From the NCBI RefSeq assembly GCF_900100795.1, contig NZ_FNCO01000013.1:124001-188000 (forward strand): a stretch of DNA of 64,000 nt, read 5' to 3'. Numbering within the stretch: the first letter of the stretch is position 1; each line of letters begins with the position of its first letter. The stretch is from Pseudomonas abietaniphila. Its GTDB lineage: Bacteria; Pseudomonadota; Gammaproteobacteria; Pseudomonadales; Pseudomonadaceae. Position numbers and translations under genes: made by a program. Positions 37,734 to 46,701 of the stretch are shown here, piece after piece. The notes beneath the pieces were generated by a model that saw nothing but the letters and a program-made list of their open reading frames with translations, had not been told where the DNA came from and searched no databases.

Positions 37734-37753
37734 CGGCCACCCGAAGGTGGCCG
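37734..37753 (-). terminator. Hairpin with TTCG loop downstream of the epimerase-like gene
   Basis: On the minus strand an 8-bp stem CGGCCACC/GGTGGCCG closed by TTCG and followed by GTTTGCGTTT. It separates the gene at 37909 from ggt. Confidence 0.65.
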
Positions 37754-37768
37754 CCGTTGCGCGTAACG

Positions 37769-37897
37769 GTAGGAGCGCGCTTGCCCGCGATCGGCTGCGC
37801 AGCAGTCGTAGAAACGTCTTATCCGGTTGCACTGACGCACCGCATCAACCGTTTTTACTGCCGCTGCGCGGCAGATCGCGGGCATGCGTGCTCCTAC
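37769..37897. repeat. Inverted pair of REP units
   Basis: GTAGGAGCGCGCTTGCCCGC at 37769 and an inverted partner ending CTCCTAC at 37897, with GCTGCGCAGCAG and CCGCTGCGCGGCAG inner stems. Confidence 0.8.
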
Positions 37898-37908
37898 AGG
37901 TTGGCGAC

Positions 37909-38808
37909 TCAGGCTTTGAGCATGTCGTGCTTGATCCAGTCGAGCACCGACGTCGTCTTGGGCGACCAGCCCAGCAACTCGCGAGCGTTCTTGCCGCGCA
38001 CCCGGCTGTTGGAGCCCAGGCCGTAATTGGCCATTTCGTAACCCCACTCCGCTTCGGCATCCTTCAACGGCCAGTCTTGCGCCCTGCCCAGGTGCAGAGC
38101 CTCTGCAATGGCGTTGCTCATGTCGAGGAACGAGGCTTCGCCGCTTTCGACGAAGTAGAAGGTGCCCGCCGGACTCTTTTCCAGGGCCAGCGCATACAGC
38201 TCGACCACGTCATTGATGTGCACGTTGGACCAGATGTTGCCGCCGGTGCCGACGTGACGAACCACGCCACTTTTGCGTGCCTGCTTGACCAGACGCGGGA
38301 GCTGCACGCTGTCACGATCGACCCCCAGGCTGTGGCCGTAAATCAGCGTGTTGCACAGCACCGCCGAACGCACGCCTTCTTTGGCTGCGGCGATCACCAG
38401 ATCGTCAATGGCCACGCGCGCGGCCTTGTCCGGCGTCGCAGCGGGCAACTGGCCTTCGTAGTAGACCTCGTCGGTGCCTTTGCCGCCGGAGGCATCACCG
38501 ACGATGCTCGAACCGCTGGTGTGCAGAAACGGCTTGTTCGAGCCCTTCAACCCCTCGATCAGCGCCTCGACCGCTCCCCGGTGATCGCTGCTGGCGGCGT
38601 TGATCACGCCATCGGCTTTACGGGCTTGCTCGATCAGCAGGGCGGTGTCATCCAGCGTCCCGATGACCGGGACGATGCCGAGCGCGTCCAGCTCGTCCGC
38701 CTGCTCGGCGCTGCGCACCAGCCCGGTAACGTGATGACCTTTCTTGACCAGGCCGGTTGCGATGGAGCCACCGATAAAACCTGCGGCGCCGGTTATGAAG
38801 ATGTTCAT
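37909..38808 (-). CDS. NAD(P)-dependent epimerase/dehydratase-like oxidoreductase
   Basis: A 299-residue extended-SDR/atypical-SDR protein with the dinucleotide motif GAAGFIGG near the N-terminus (residues 7-14). The usual YxxxK catalytic pair is not obvious; the region TDEVYYEG may supply a tyrosine. The NAD-binding fold is followed by a substrate domain with WSNVHINDVVELYALALE. A substrate cannot be assigned. It is a single gene with its own terminator. Confidence 0.8.
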   Translation of the reverse strand: MNIFITGAAGFIGGSIATGLVKKGHHVTGLVRSAEQADELDALGIVPVIGTLDDTALLIEQARKADGVINAASSDHRGAVEALIEGLKGSNKPFLHTSGSSIVGDASGGKGTDEVYYEGQLPAATPDKAARVAIDDLVIAAAKEGVRSAVLCNTLIYGHSLGVDRDSVQLPRLVKQARKSGVVRHVGTGGNIWSNVHINDVVELYALALEKSPAGTFYFVESGEASFLDMSNAIAEALHLGRAQDWPLKDAEAEWGYEMANYGLGSNSRVRGKNARELLGWSPKTTSVLDWIKHDMLKA

Positions 38809-38978
38809 GAGAGGACTCCTGCTGAGTAAGTGATGGACTCAGTATCGGCGCGTGATTCATTACGAAAAAGGCAGGTCAGGCCAAATGACTATTGCCTGCA
38901 GATCACGAATCACACTCAGCCATCGGGCGCCGTTCGCTTCCGGTATGCACTGCCCATCCTGCAGGCACTGCAAATCCT

Positions 38979-39060
38979 GTAGGAGCTGCCGGAGGTTACG
39001 ACGGTGGCGAAAGCGGCCTTTCTGACACACCGCATCTGCCACCGTCGCCACCTCCGACAG
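38979..39060. repeat. Inverted pair of GGTTACGA-class repeats
   Basis: The forward unit contains GTAGGAGCTGCCGGAGGTTACGA. The inverted unit (about 39028-39060) is degenerate, with CACCGTCGCCACCTCCGACAG. It lies directly after the EamA exporter stop codon and may act as its 3' structure. Confidence 0.75.
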
Positions 39061-39063
39061 CGC

Positions 39064-40020
39064 TCATCGATTCGCCTGGAGAACCGGGACAGGTGTCACC
39101 CGCTCCCGCCGCAGGTTCAGCGCCAGCACGCTGCTCAGTACCACCAACGACCCCACGATCACCATTGCCGAGGGCATTTCACCCAGCAGCACCGAGGCAA
39201 TGGCGATCGCCATGGGCGGGGTCAGGTACAGGCTCATCGACGCGCGGCTGACGTCCATGTGTTTGAGCACATACGCCCACGCCAGGTACGCCAGCGCACT
39301 GGGGAAAAACCCCAAAACTCCCACGGCGATGTTCACCCGTAACGGCGCATTGACGATTTCGCCCATGAGCCCGGGCAGGTAAATCAATAAGAAAAACGTC
39401 CCTGCCCAGACGGTGTAACAGACCATGGTCAGGCCGTCATAACGGTGGCTGTAACGCTTTTGCAGCGAGAAATACACGCTCCAGGAAAACGCCGCGAGCA
39501 AGACCAGCAGCCCGCGCACATCAATGTGCCCAAACCCACGGTCACCGGTGATGACAATCGCGACGCCCACCAGCCCCCACGCCACGCAGGTCCAGCGCCA
39601 GGCGCTGACGCGTTCCTTGAACACAAAGTGCGCAAGCAGTGCGGTGAACAGCGGCATCGACTGAATCAACACGCTGGACGCGCCCGCCGTGACACCGGCC
39701 TGACCGAAGTTCAGGGCAATGTGGTGCAAGCTGACGGCGAAGAAGCCGAGCACACCCAGCAGCGGAAGGTCTTTAAGGCGCGGCAGGGAGATGCGCAGTG
39801 AAGAGGCGATGATCGCCATGAAGACCGAAGCAATGATAAAGCGCAGCAGGGCCAGATGGCCGGGGTCATACCCCTGTAAGCCGATGCGAATTCCGGTCGG
39901 CGAAAAGCCCCAGCAGGCCACCACGAAAAACGTCGCCAGCGCCACTTTGAGCCCCTGCCAACGCACACCCGAACCGTCAGAACCGCTCACGCCTGCAACC
40001 GGTTCACTCACCACGCTCAT
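39064..40020 (-). CDS. EamA/DMT-family exporter
   Basis: A 318-residue inner-membrane protein with ten predicted helices in two EamA halves (LLRFIIASVFMAIIASSLRI; LGFFPSALAYLAWAYVL...DVSRASMSLYLTPPMAIAIASVLLGE). The ATG at 40020 (MSVVSEPVAG) has GGGAG upstream; the frame extends to 40101 without a better site. Members export amino acids or other metabolites. It is divergent from a LysR gene 112 bases away, which probably controls it. Confidence 0.88.
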   Translation of the reverse strand: MSVVSEPVAGVSGSDGSGVRWQGLKVALATFFVVACWGFSPTGIRIGLQGYDPGHLALLRFIIASVFMAIIASSLRISLPRLKDLPLLGVLGFFAVSLHHIALNFGQAGVTAGASSVLIQSMPLFTALLAHFVFKERVSAWRWTCVAWGLVGVAIVITGDRGFGHIDVRGLLVLLAAFSWSVYFSLQKRYSHRYDGLTMVCYTVWAGTFFLLIYLPGLMGEIVNAPLRVNIAVGVLGFFPSALAYLAWAYVLKHMDVSRASMSLYLTPPMAIAIASVLLGEMPSAMVIVGSLVVLSSVLALNLRRERVTPVPVLQANR

Positions 40021-40132
40021 GTCGATGCTCCCGTCCGCGAGCGTTTTGCCCGCGCTTGGCTGCGAGTATCGAAACAACTTATGCTCACCACAACCGAACA
40101 ATAATGACTCAACCGTTCACTTTAGGTGATGC

Positions 40133-41002
40133 ATGGAACTGGCCCAGATTCGTATGTTCAAGACCGTCGCCGACACCGGCAGCATCGCGCGTGCCGCCCA
40201 GGTGCTGCATTGCGTACCGTCGAACATCACCGCGCGCGTCAAGGCGCTGGAAAGCGAACTGGGGACCGAATTGTTTTTCCGCCATGGTCGCGGGCTGCGC
40301 ATCAGCCCGGCGGGGGAAATCTTCCTGACGTACGCGGGCCGCATGCTCAGCCTCGCCGAAGAAGCCAAGCGCGCGGTGCACCCGGATGCCGCGCCGTCCG
40401 GGCCGTTGCGAATCGGCGCCATCGAATCGTCCGCCACGTCACGCTTGCCTCGATTGCTTGCACGCTTTCACGCGCGTTACCCGGACGTGTCACTTGAATT
40501 GACCACCGGCACAGGCCCGCAATTGCTGGAGGCCACGGTGAACCACAAGCTCGACGGCGCGATTGTCGCCATCGACGTCAAACGGCCACGGCTTAAGCGA
40601 ACGTCGATGTACCGCGAGGACCTGGTGTTGATTGCCGCCGAATCCCTGGGACCGATTCGCAGCGCGGCGGACCTGCAAGGCAAGTCGATTTTCATGTGGC
40701 CGGAGGGTTGCCCTTATCGCGCGGCGCTCGAACGCTGGTTGCTGAACAACGGGCAGACCCAGCCGATCATCAGCATCGCCAGCTACGGCACCATCGTCGG
40801 TTGCGTCAGTGCCGGCGCGGGCGTCGCGCTGGTGCCCAAGGGCGTGTTCGAGCAATACCACAAAGGCTCGGGCTGGGTCGGCTATGAATTCCCGGAGCTG
40901 ACCTCCATCGACAACCTGTTCTACTGGCACGAAAACGCCGAGCATCACCCCGCACGTGAAGCGTTCGTGGAGATGTTGAGGGCGGAGTTCAGTGGGATTT
41001 GA
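40133..41002 (+). CDS. LysR-type regulator (PtrR/YneJ-like), divergent to the exporter
   Basis: A 289-residue regulator with an N-terminal helix-turn-helix (GSIARAAQVLHCVPSNITARVKALE) and a periplasmic-binding-like effector domain (GIVGCVSAGAGVALVP-type block near residue 220). The sequence resembles E. coli PtrR/YneJ, with the similar starts MELAQIRMFKTVADTGSI and CVPSNITARVKALE. The divergent layout suggests it regulates the EamA exporter. Confidence 0.87.
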   Translation: MELAQIRMFKTVADTGSIARAAQVLHCVPSNITARVKALESELGTELFFRHGRGLRISPAGEIFLTYAGRMLSLAEEAKRAVHPDAAPSGPLRIGAIESSATSRLPRLLARFHARYPDVSLELTTGTGPQLLEATVNHKLDGAIVAIDVKRPRLKRTSMYREDLVLIAAESLGPIRSAADLQGKSIFMWPEGCPYRAALERWLLNNGQTQPIISIASYGTIVGCVSAGAGVALVPKGVFEQYHKGSGWVGYEFPELTSIDNLFYWHENAEHHPAREAFVEMLRAEFSGI

Positions 41003-41070
41003 AGCGCATGATCGCCGGTTCAAGTCGCTCCCACAGGATCGCGTTTGCCCCGCCCTGTCTCGACGAAACC

Positions 41071-41967
41071 TTACGCCGCATAATTCGCCAGCTTCTGCTG
41101 AATGAAATCCAGAAAACACTGAATCCTCAGCGCCAGTTGCGAGTTGCGGTAATACACCGCGTGAATCGGCTGGCGATAGCCGCTGTTGGCGTGCGGCAGA
41201 ATGACCTTCAGGCGTCCCGAGCGGATGTCCTCATGGGTCATGAAGTGCGACAGGCAGACGATGCCCTCGCCTGCCAAGGCCAACTGGCGCAACGTTTCGC
41301 CGCTGGACGCGGACACGGTCGGGTGAATGAACAGGCGATCGCCATCCCCATGGCGCAGCGGCCAGTGGTTCAACGTTTCGGTCTGGGTGAACCCCAATAA
41401 GGAATGTCCGCTCAACGCTTCAACGGTCTTGGGCGTGCCGTGTTCCTTCAGGTAATCGGGACTGGCGAGGATGTTCAACGGGCTGGTGCCCAGAGAACGC
41501 GCGTGCAGCGTCGAGTCCGCCAGCGTGCCGATGCGTATCGCCACGTCCGTGCTTTGTTCCAGCAGGTCGATGATCAGGTCGTTGCTGTTCAGTTCCAGCT
41601 GAATGTCCGGGTACAACGAGCGGAACTCAGCTACGTACGGGACGATGGAATGCAGCATGAACGGCGACGCCGCGTTGATCCGCAAACGCCCGGAGGGCGT
41701 CTGCTGCCGATGCGACATGCGCTCTTCCAGCTCTTCCATCTGCCCCAGGATCTGCTTGGCCCGTTCCAGGAAAAACTTGCCTTCCTCGGTCAGGTCCATG
41801 CGGCGTGTCGTGCGGTTGATCAGCGTGGTGTCGAGCTTGGCCTCCAGTCGCGACAAGGTGCGACTGATGGCCGAAGGCGTCTGGCCAATCTGCTCGGCAG
41901 CGGCCGAAATAGAGCCGCTTTCGATAACCGACACGAACACCTGTAACTCATCGGATCTGGCTTTCAC
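41071..41967 (-). CDS. LysR-type transcriptional regulator
   Basis: A 298-residue regulator with the DNA-binding part ESGSISAAAEQIGQTPSAISRTLSRLE and INRTTRRMDLTEEG, typical of the YafC/DmlR-like subgroup. It has no divergent partner; the next gene in both directions faces away or runs in tandem, so its target is not evident. Confidence 0.88.
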   Translation of the reverse strand: MKARSDELQVFVSVIESGSISAAAEQIGQTPSAISRTLSRLEAKLDTTLINRTTRRMDLTEEGKFFLERAKQILGQMEELEERMSHRQQTPSGRLRINAASPFMLHSIVPYVAEFRSLYPDIQLELNSNDLIIDLLEQSTDVAIRIGTLADSTLHARSLGTSPLNILASPDYLKEHGTPKTVEALSGHSLLGFTQTETLNHWPLRHGDGDRLFIHPTVSASSGETLRQLALAGEGIVCLSHFMTHEDIRSGRLKVILPHANSGYRQPIHAVYYRNSQLALRIQCFLDFIQQKLANYAA

Positions 41968-42084
41968 TGTTGTCCTCCGCTCAAAACAGACTGCAGATTA
42001 GCCTCGTTTTTCGCAAAAGCCACGCGACGCATGACATCCCTTTCAGCGAACTACATTCACGCCACTCCCATCAAACCGAAACCG

Positions 42085-42648
42085 TCAAGGCAACAGCCCT
42101 GCTGACCGGTATGCCTGAACGGTGGCATCAAACACACTGATGTCATCGCGTCCACGTGCAACCAGTTGCGCGCCCTCCACAGCGGCATAGATCGCCAACG
42201 CCTGCTGCTGTTTTTCGTCATCCGAAAGTTGAGGGCGGCAAATGGACAACACGTCACTCAGCCAGCGCACGTTGACGTCGGTGAAGGCGTCCACCTCAGC
42301 CCGAACTTCTGGGGGCAAGTCGTCGTACTCGGCGGCCATGATTCCGCACAGGCACATGCGATTGTCGTTGACCAACGCCATACGAAAAATCTCGGTGTAG
42401 CCCTTCATCCACAGATTCAGGTCGTCAGAATCCGCGCGCAATCCCGTCAGGTACGCCAGACCATCTTCGGTATATCGCCTGGCGAGTGCCTGGCCCAGAT
42501 CGCCCTTGGTGGGGAAATGGTAGTGAATGCTCGCGCTCTTGATGCCGACCTCTTTTGCCAGCTCACGAAAGCTCAAGCCGTTATAGCCGCGGGTCTGCAC
42601 CATTTTTCGGGCAGCCGCCATGATCGTTTCCCGGGTATCCATCGTCAC
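42085..42648 (-). CDS. TetR-family repressor, divergent to a glutathione S-transferase
   Basis: A 187-residue regulator. The N-terminal helix-turn-helix is TRGYNGLSFRELAKEVGIKSASIHYHF. The C-terminal domain has a CLCGI motif with two cysteines near residue 100. I chose the GTG at 42648, which has GGAAGG 6 bases upstream; the ATG at 42642 is possible. Two matching palindromes lie between it and the GST gene. Cys residues plus a GST target suggest sensing of electrophiles (inference). Confidence 0.88.
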   Translation of the reverse strand: MTMDTRETIMAAARKMVQTRGYNGLSFRELAKEVGIKSASIHYHFPTKGDLGQALARRYTEDGLAYLTGLRADSDDLNLWMKGYTEIFRMALVNDNRMCLCGIMAAEYDDLPPEVRAEVDAFTDVNVRWLSDVLSICRPQLSDDEKQQQALAIYAAVEGAQLVARGRDDISVFDATVQAYRSAGLLP

Positions 42649-42659
42649 AATTTACCTTC

Positions 42660-42673
42660 CTATCGATAGATAG
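42660..42673. promoter_or_regulatory. Palindromic operator candidate 1
   Basis: CTATC-GATA-GATAG, perfect 5-bp arms, 12 bases upstream of the tetR-family start. It shares 12 of 14 bases with the second site at 42711. Confidence 0.55.
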
Positions 42674-42710
42674 ACGTTGACAGCTCAAATCCTCTCGGCG
42701 CAGTGTATAC

Positions 42711-42724
42711 CTACCGATAGGTAG
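42711..42724. promoter_or_regulatory. Palindromic operator candidate 2
   Basis: CTACC-GATA-GGTAG, perfect 5-bp arms, 17 bases upstream of the GST start and overlapping a TATACC that could be its -10. It is a likely second binding site of the adjacent TetR-type repressor. Confidence 0.55.
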
Positions 42725-42741
42725 ACAGCTATGGAGCTCGC

Positions 42742-43386
42742 ATGAAAGTTTTCGATATTCCCGGTTTCCCCAATCCCCTTCGCGTCCGGATCGCCCTTGC
42801 CGAAAAAGGCCTGGCGTCCAAGGTTGAGTTCATCACAATCGATCTGCCTGCAGCGGAACACAAGCAACCGGCGTTTCTGGCCATCAATCCATTGGGCACC
42901 GTGCCCGTGTTGCAACTGGACGACGGCACCAACATCTCTGAATGCACCGCCATCACTGAGTACCTCGATAACCAGGACGGTAACCCGGTCCTCACCGGTA
43001 AAACGCCGAAGGAAAAAGCCATCATCCACATGATGCAGCGGCGGGCAGAGTCCGAACTGGAAAACCCTATCGGCTTTTACTTCCACCATGCCACGCCTGG
43101 CTTGGGCGCCGGTTTGCAACCGTACAAGAGTCCGGAATGGGAAGGTCGTGTCGAGTGGGGCAATCGTCAGCGCGAGAAAGCCGTTGCCGGCATGAGGTAC
43201 TTCGATGACGTGTTGCGCAGCCAGCCTTATGTGGCGGGTGATGCATTTTCCATGGCCGACATCACCGTGTACGCCGGGCTGGTGTTCGCGGGCTTTGCCG
43301 CCATCGCCATTCCCGAAGAATGCACCGCTCTGGTGGCCTGGCAAGCGAAGGTTCAAGAACGCCCAAGCGTAAAAAACCCGGCCTGA
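42742..43386 (+). CDS. Glutathione S-transferase
   Basis: A 214-residue soluble GST. The N-terminal thioredoxin fold has SxNPLRVRIAL-type catalytic region (PGFPNPLRVRIALAEKGL), the cis-Pro GTVPVLQLDDG and the ECTAITEYLD glutathione-binding block. The C-terminal helical domain has FSMADITVYAGL. The gene is divergent from the TetR repressor and ends at a shared terminator with mdaB. It is expected to conjugate glutathione to electrophiles; no substrate can be named. Confidence 0.92.
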   Translation: MKVFDIPGFPNPLRVRIALAEKGLASKVEFITIDLPAAEHKQPAFLAINPLGTVPVLQLDDGTNISECTAITEYLDNQDGNPVLTGKTPKEKAIIHMMQRRAESELENPIGFYFHHATPGLGAGLQPYKSPEWEGRVEWGNRQREKAVAGMRYFDDVLRSQPYVAGDAFSMADITVYAGLVFAGFAAIAIPEECTALVAWQAKVQERPSVKNPA

Positions 43387-43395
43387 TCGCTCAAC

Positions 43396-43420
43396 GCCCC
43401 GGCCCGAACAGGGTCGGGGC
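43396..43420. terminator. Bidirectional terminator between gst and mdaB
   Basis: GCCCCGGCCC pairs with GGGTCGGGGC (one mismatch) around GAACA, followed by ATTGTT. It separates convergent genes. Confidence 0.8.
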
Positions 43421-43452
43421 ATTGTTCGTGTCACGGGTGACGCGGCTTCAGA

Positions 43453-44037
43453 TCAGACCCCAAAGACCGAGGCCAGATGCGCCTCGTAGCGTTTCACGTC
43501 GGCTTCGATGTTCGGCACTTTCATCACGTCCACGGCCAGAAAGGTCGGCAGACCGGTCATGCCCAGGAACTGATTCGCCTTGTGGAACGGGAAGTAGACC
43601 GCGTCCACGCCCTTGGCTTCGAAGAAATCGGTCGGGTCGTCGAAGGCCTGCTGCGGCGCATTCCAGGTCGCGGAAATCATGTACTGCTTGCCCTGCAACA
43701 AACCACCGCTGCCGTACTTCTGCGAGTGGTCGGAGCGGGTGCGGCCATCGTTTGCGTAAAGGCTGCCATGGCCTTCGGTGAACACCTCGTCGATGTACTT
43801 TTTCACAGTCCACGGCGCACCCATCCACCAGCCCGGCATCTGCCAGACGATGACGTCAGCCCAGAGAAATTTCTGCACTTCTTCGGCGACGTCGTAACCA
43901 CCGTCGATGAAGGTCTGCTTTACATCAAGGCCGGCGCGGTCGGTGAAGGCCAACGCAGCATCATGCAACGTGGCGTTGTAACGACCTTCGGAGTGAGCGA
44001 ATTGTTTTCCGCCGTTGATGAACAGGATTTTTTTCAT
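43453..44037 (-). CDS. mdaB: NAD(P)H:quinone oxidoreductase MdaB
   Basis: A 194-residue flavodoxin-like FAD enzyme doing two-electron quinone reduction. The N-terminus MKKILFINGGKQFAHSEG, the segment MPGWWMGAPWTVKKYIDEVFTEG and ISATWNAPQQAF are characteristic of MdaB. The ATG at 44037 gives the usual length; the frame extends upstream to 44196 without conserved sequence. Its neighbours (TetR/GST) suggest a detoxification context. Confidence 0.92.
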   Translation of the reverse strand: MKKILFINGGKQFAHSEGRYNATLHDAALAFTDRAGLDVKQTFIDGGYDVAEEVQKFLWADVIVWQMPGWWMGAPWTVKKYIDEVFTEGHGSLYANDGRTRSDHSQKYGSGGLLQGKQYMISATWNAPQQAFDDPTDFFEAKGVDAVYFPFHKANQFLGMTGLPTFLAVDVMKVPNIEADVKRYEAHLASVFGV

Positions 44038-44238
44038 TGAAAGCCTCGTCGTGGCCCGGCCGTCTGCCCTCACCGAGGAGGACTGCATTCGAGCGTCAGT
44101 AATAAGAGAGGGGGAATAGGGATGGGCAGAAGGATATCGATTCGACGGGGCTGAAATAAGCAGGGCTGAGGCAAAAAACATTTGCCATAAACGCACGAAT
44201 CAAGGCGGCATTGTTGATTTTTAATACGCTCTTGGCAT

Positions 44239-45003
44239 TTAACCGCTGATTAACAGATGCAGGCCCAACAGGGCCATTCCAGTGAAAAAAACGCGCTTGA
44301 ACAGCGAGGCGCTGATGCGCTGACGTAGCCACTGGCCGAGCATCATGCCGATCAGCGCAGGGACCACTGCCAACAGCGAGGCGCTCATTTGCGCGCCGCC
44401 CAGTGCGCCGTTCCAGAACAGCCCGGCGCCCAACGCCAGGCTGGACACCGTGAAAGACAGGCCCAGCGCCTGCACCAGTTGATTGCGATCCAGTCCCAGC
44501 CCTTGGATATAAGGCACGGCGGGAATCACGAACACGCCGGTGGCCGAGGTGATGAGTCCGGTGATCAAGCCGCACAGCGGGCCCAGCCAGGGCTCGGCAC
44601 GAGGTGGCACTTTCAGCGGCGGCAGGAACAGGCCGCACAGTGCATAAACGAGCAGCGCGCCACCGAGTGCACGCCCCATCGAATGCGCACCGCCCATTCC
44701 CAATCCATACGACCCCAGCCCAGTCCCCACCGCGATCATGACCAGCAACGGCCACAACCGCTTGAGGGAACTGCGCAAGTGCCCGCCCGCCGCCAGTTGC
44801 CAGACATTGGTGAAGGTCGAAGGAATCAACAGCAACGCGGCAGCCTGTGTCGGTAACATAGCCATGCCCAGTAGCCCCATGGCGACCGTGGGCAGGCCCA
44901 TACCGATCACACCCTTGACGGTGCCCGCCAGCAGGAAGGCGACCAACACCAGAATAGTCAGGCCCCAGCCGATGTTTTGGTACAGCGAGAAAAAGGTCGT
45001 CAT
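44239..45003 (-). CDS. TauE/SafE-family (TSUP) transporter
   Basis: A 254-residue inner-membrane protein with about seven or eight helices. TSUP features include GTVKGVIGMGLPTVAMGLLG near the N-terminus and ITGLITSATGVFVIPAVPYI in the second half. The family exports sulfite, organosulfonates and small anions. Divergent from a LysR gene 163 bases away. Confidence 0.9.
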   Translation of the reverse strand: MTTFFSLYQNIGWGLTILVLVAFLLAGTVKGVIGMGLPTVAMGLLGMAMLPTQAAALLLIPSTFTNVWQLAAGGHLRSSLKRLWPLLVMIAVGTGLGSYGLGMGGAHSMGRALGGALLVYALCGLFLPPLKVPPRAEPWLGPLCGLITGLITSATGVFVIPAVPYIQGLGLDRNQLVQALGLSFTVSSLALGAGLFWNGALGGAQMSASLLAVVPALIGMMLGQWLRQRISASLFKRVFFTGMALLGLHLLISG

Positions 45004-45166
45004 CGGCGCATCCTGCGCCGGTCCGCCGGGTTTGAAAATCTGCGATATATTGAGTCAGCCTTCGCTTTTAACAGAACCTCGTGCTTGTGCTGCACCTTCG
45101 AGTGACGTTCCCACCGGGTTCAATGTTTGTCCGTGATTTCGCGCGCCTTTCCTGAGCAGCAAACCC

Positions 45167-46090
45167 ATGCACTTCGACCTGATCGACCTGAAGCTTTTCC
45201 TCAACGTGACCGCAGCCGGCAACATCACGGCCGGCGCCGCGCACAGTCATCTGTCTCTGGCCTCGGCCAGCGCACGGATTCGAGGGCTGGAATCTTCACT
45301 GGGCATCGCGCTGCTCGAACGTGGCCGACGCGGGGTCACACCGACCGCCGCTGGCAAGGCCCTGACTCAGCATGCACGCTTGATCCTGCAGCAGGTCGAA
45401 CGCCTGCAGGCTGACCTCACCGACTACGCGCAAGGCTTCAAGGGCCAGATCCGCTTGCTGTGCAACACTTCTGCCCTGAGCGAGCACCTGCCTGAACGTC
45501 TGGCCGACTTTCTTGCCAGTCATCCCAACATCGACATCCATCTGGAAGAACACCCCAGCCTGCGCATTCTGCATGCGGTGCGTCATGGCACGGCGGACAT
45601 CGGCATCATTTCCGACGCCGTTGACGCCAGCGACCTGCAAACCGTACCGTTCTGCACTGACCCGCTGACGCTGATCATGCCGTCGAACCATTCATTGGCG
45701 GGTCACGACAGCCTGCGTTTCAGCCAGACGCTGCATCACGAGTTCGTCGGGCTTGGGGTCAACAGCGCCATGGCGATCTACCTCGAAGAACAGGCGCTGC
45801 ACCTGGGGCGTCGACTGAAAACCCGCGTGCGCGCGGAGAGTTTCGATGGGGTGATGCGCATGGTGGTGCGTGGCGCCGGTCTGGGTGTTGTGCCCCAGGC
45901 CGCCGTCGAACGCTTTCAGCAAGCCGGCCAACTGAAAAGCGTGCCGCTGAGCGACCGCTGGGCCGACCGTACGCTGTTGCTGTGCGCGCCTGATTTCGGG
46001 CGACTGCCTGAATACATCAACGCGTTGTTGCGCCACCTGGCCCCGGAAACTGCGTTTATGGGCACACCGATGTCGAGCTCAGACAACTGA
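45167..46090 (+). CDS. LysR-type regulator, divergent to the TSUP transporter
   Basis: A 307-residue regulator: helix-turn-helix ITAGAAHSHLSLASASARIRGLE, effector domain with VVRGAGLGVVPQAAV. The divergent arrangement makes the transporter its probable target. A cupin gene follows 61 bases downstream on the same strand. Confidence 0.88.
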   Translation: MHFDLIDLKLFLNVTAAGNITAGAAHSHLSLASASARIRGLESSLGIALLERGRRGVTPTAAGKALTQHARLILQQVERLQADLTDYAQGFKGQIRLLCNTSALSEHLPERLADFLASHPNIDIHLEEHPSLRILHAVRHGTADIGIISDAVDASDLQTVPFCTDPLTLIMPSNHSLAGHDSLRFSQTLHHEFVGLGVNSAMAIYLEEQALHLGRRLKTRVRAESFDGVMRMVVRGAGLGVVPQAAVERFQQAGQLKSVPLSDRWADRTLLLCAPDFGRLPEYINALLRHLAPETAFMGTPMSSSDN

Positions 46091-46151
46091 CGCGACAACG
46101 GCCCCCCTAAGGTGTGCGAGCGCAACTTTCGCCACCTTTTCTGGAGCTGTC

Positions 46152-46496
46152 ATGAGCAACCCGATCATCGTTCTTCGCGACACCACGCCACTGCCCGTCG
46201 TCGACGCCTGCAAATGGGAACGCATCGGCGGCGACCCGCACACGGTCAACCTCAACGCCTACACCAGCGCCGACGGCGAAAAGATCATGGGCACCTGGAT
46301 CTGCACACCGGGCAAATGGTATGTGGAATACGTGAAGTGGGAATACTGCGACTTCCAGGAAGGCTATTGCATCATCACCCCGGAAGGGAAAGACCCGATT
46401 CACCTGAAAGCCGGTGACAAGTTCATCATCGAACCAGGCATGAAAGGCACGTGGGAAGTTGTGGAAACCGTGCGCAAGTATTTCGTGTTTGCCTGA
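46152..46496 (+). CDS. Small single-domain cupin protein (EutQ/DUF861-like)
   Basis: A 114-residue cupin with the pattern VEYVKWEYCDFQEGYCIITPEG, then LKAGDKFIIEPGMKGTWEV, typical of Cupin_3. Metal-ligand histidines of classical cupins are not evident, as is common in this subgroup. It follows the LysR gene and may be co-transcribed. Function unknown. Confidence 0.85.
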   Translation: MSNPIIVLRDTTPLPVVDACKWERIGGDPHTVNLNAYTSADGEKIMGTWICTPGKWYVEYVKWEYCDFQEGYCIITPEGKDPIHLKAGDKFIIEPGMKGTWEVVETVRKYFVFA

Positions 46497-46524
46497 TCGG
46501 CTGAATCGTAAGGGTGACTGAGCC

Positions 46525-46653
46525 ACCGCGTTCGTCCGAAGTGCGGCCCAGACCCTCGTAACCTCCGACTGCTCCTACAGGTTTCGCGTCGGTCCGATGC
46601 CTCGTGGATGACATCAAGCCTGTAGGAACGAGCTTGGTCTGGGCGACATCCTG
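46525..46653. repeat. Hybrid repeat pair (GGTTACGA-class and a degenerate R0-like unit)
   Basis: An inverted GGTTACGA-class unit ends at 46580 (CTCGTAACCTCCGACTGCTCCTACAG, split by an insertion near 46540). A degenerate forward unit TGTAGGAACGAGCTTGGTC begins at 46620. The two halves belong to different classes. Confidence 0.65.
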
Positions 46654-46701
46654 AAGAAAACGGTGGGTCAGTGCCATCGGCAGTGACTGACCCACCACGC
46701 G

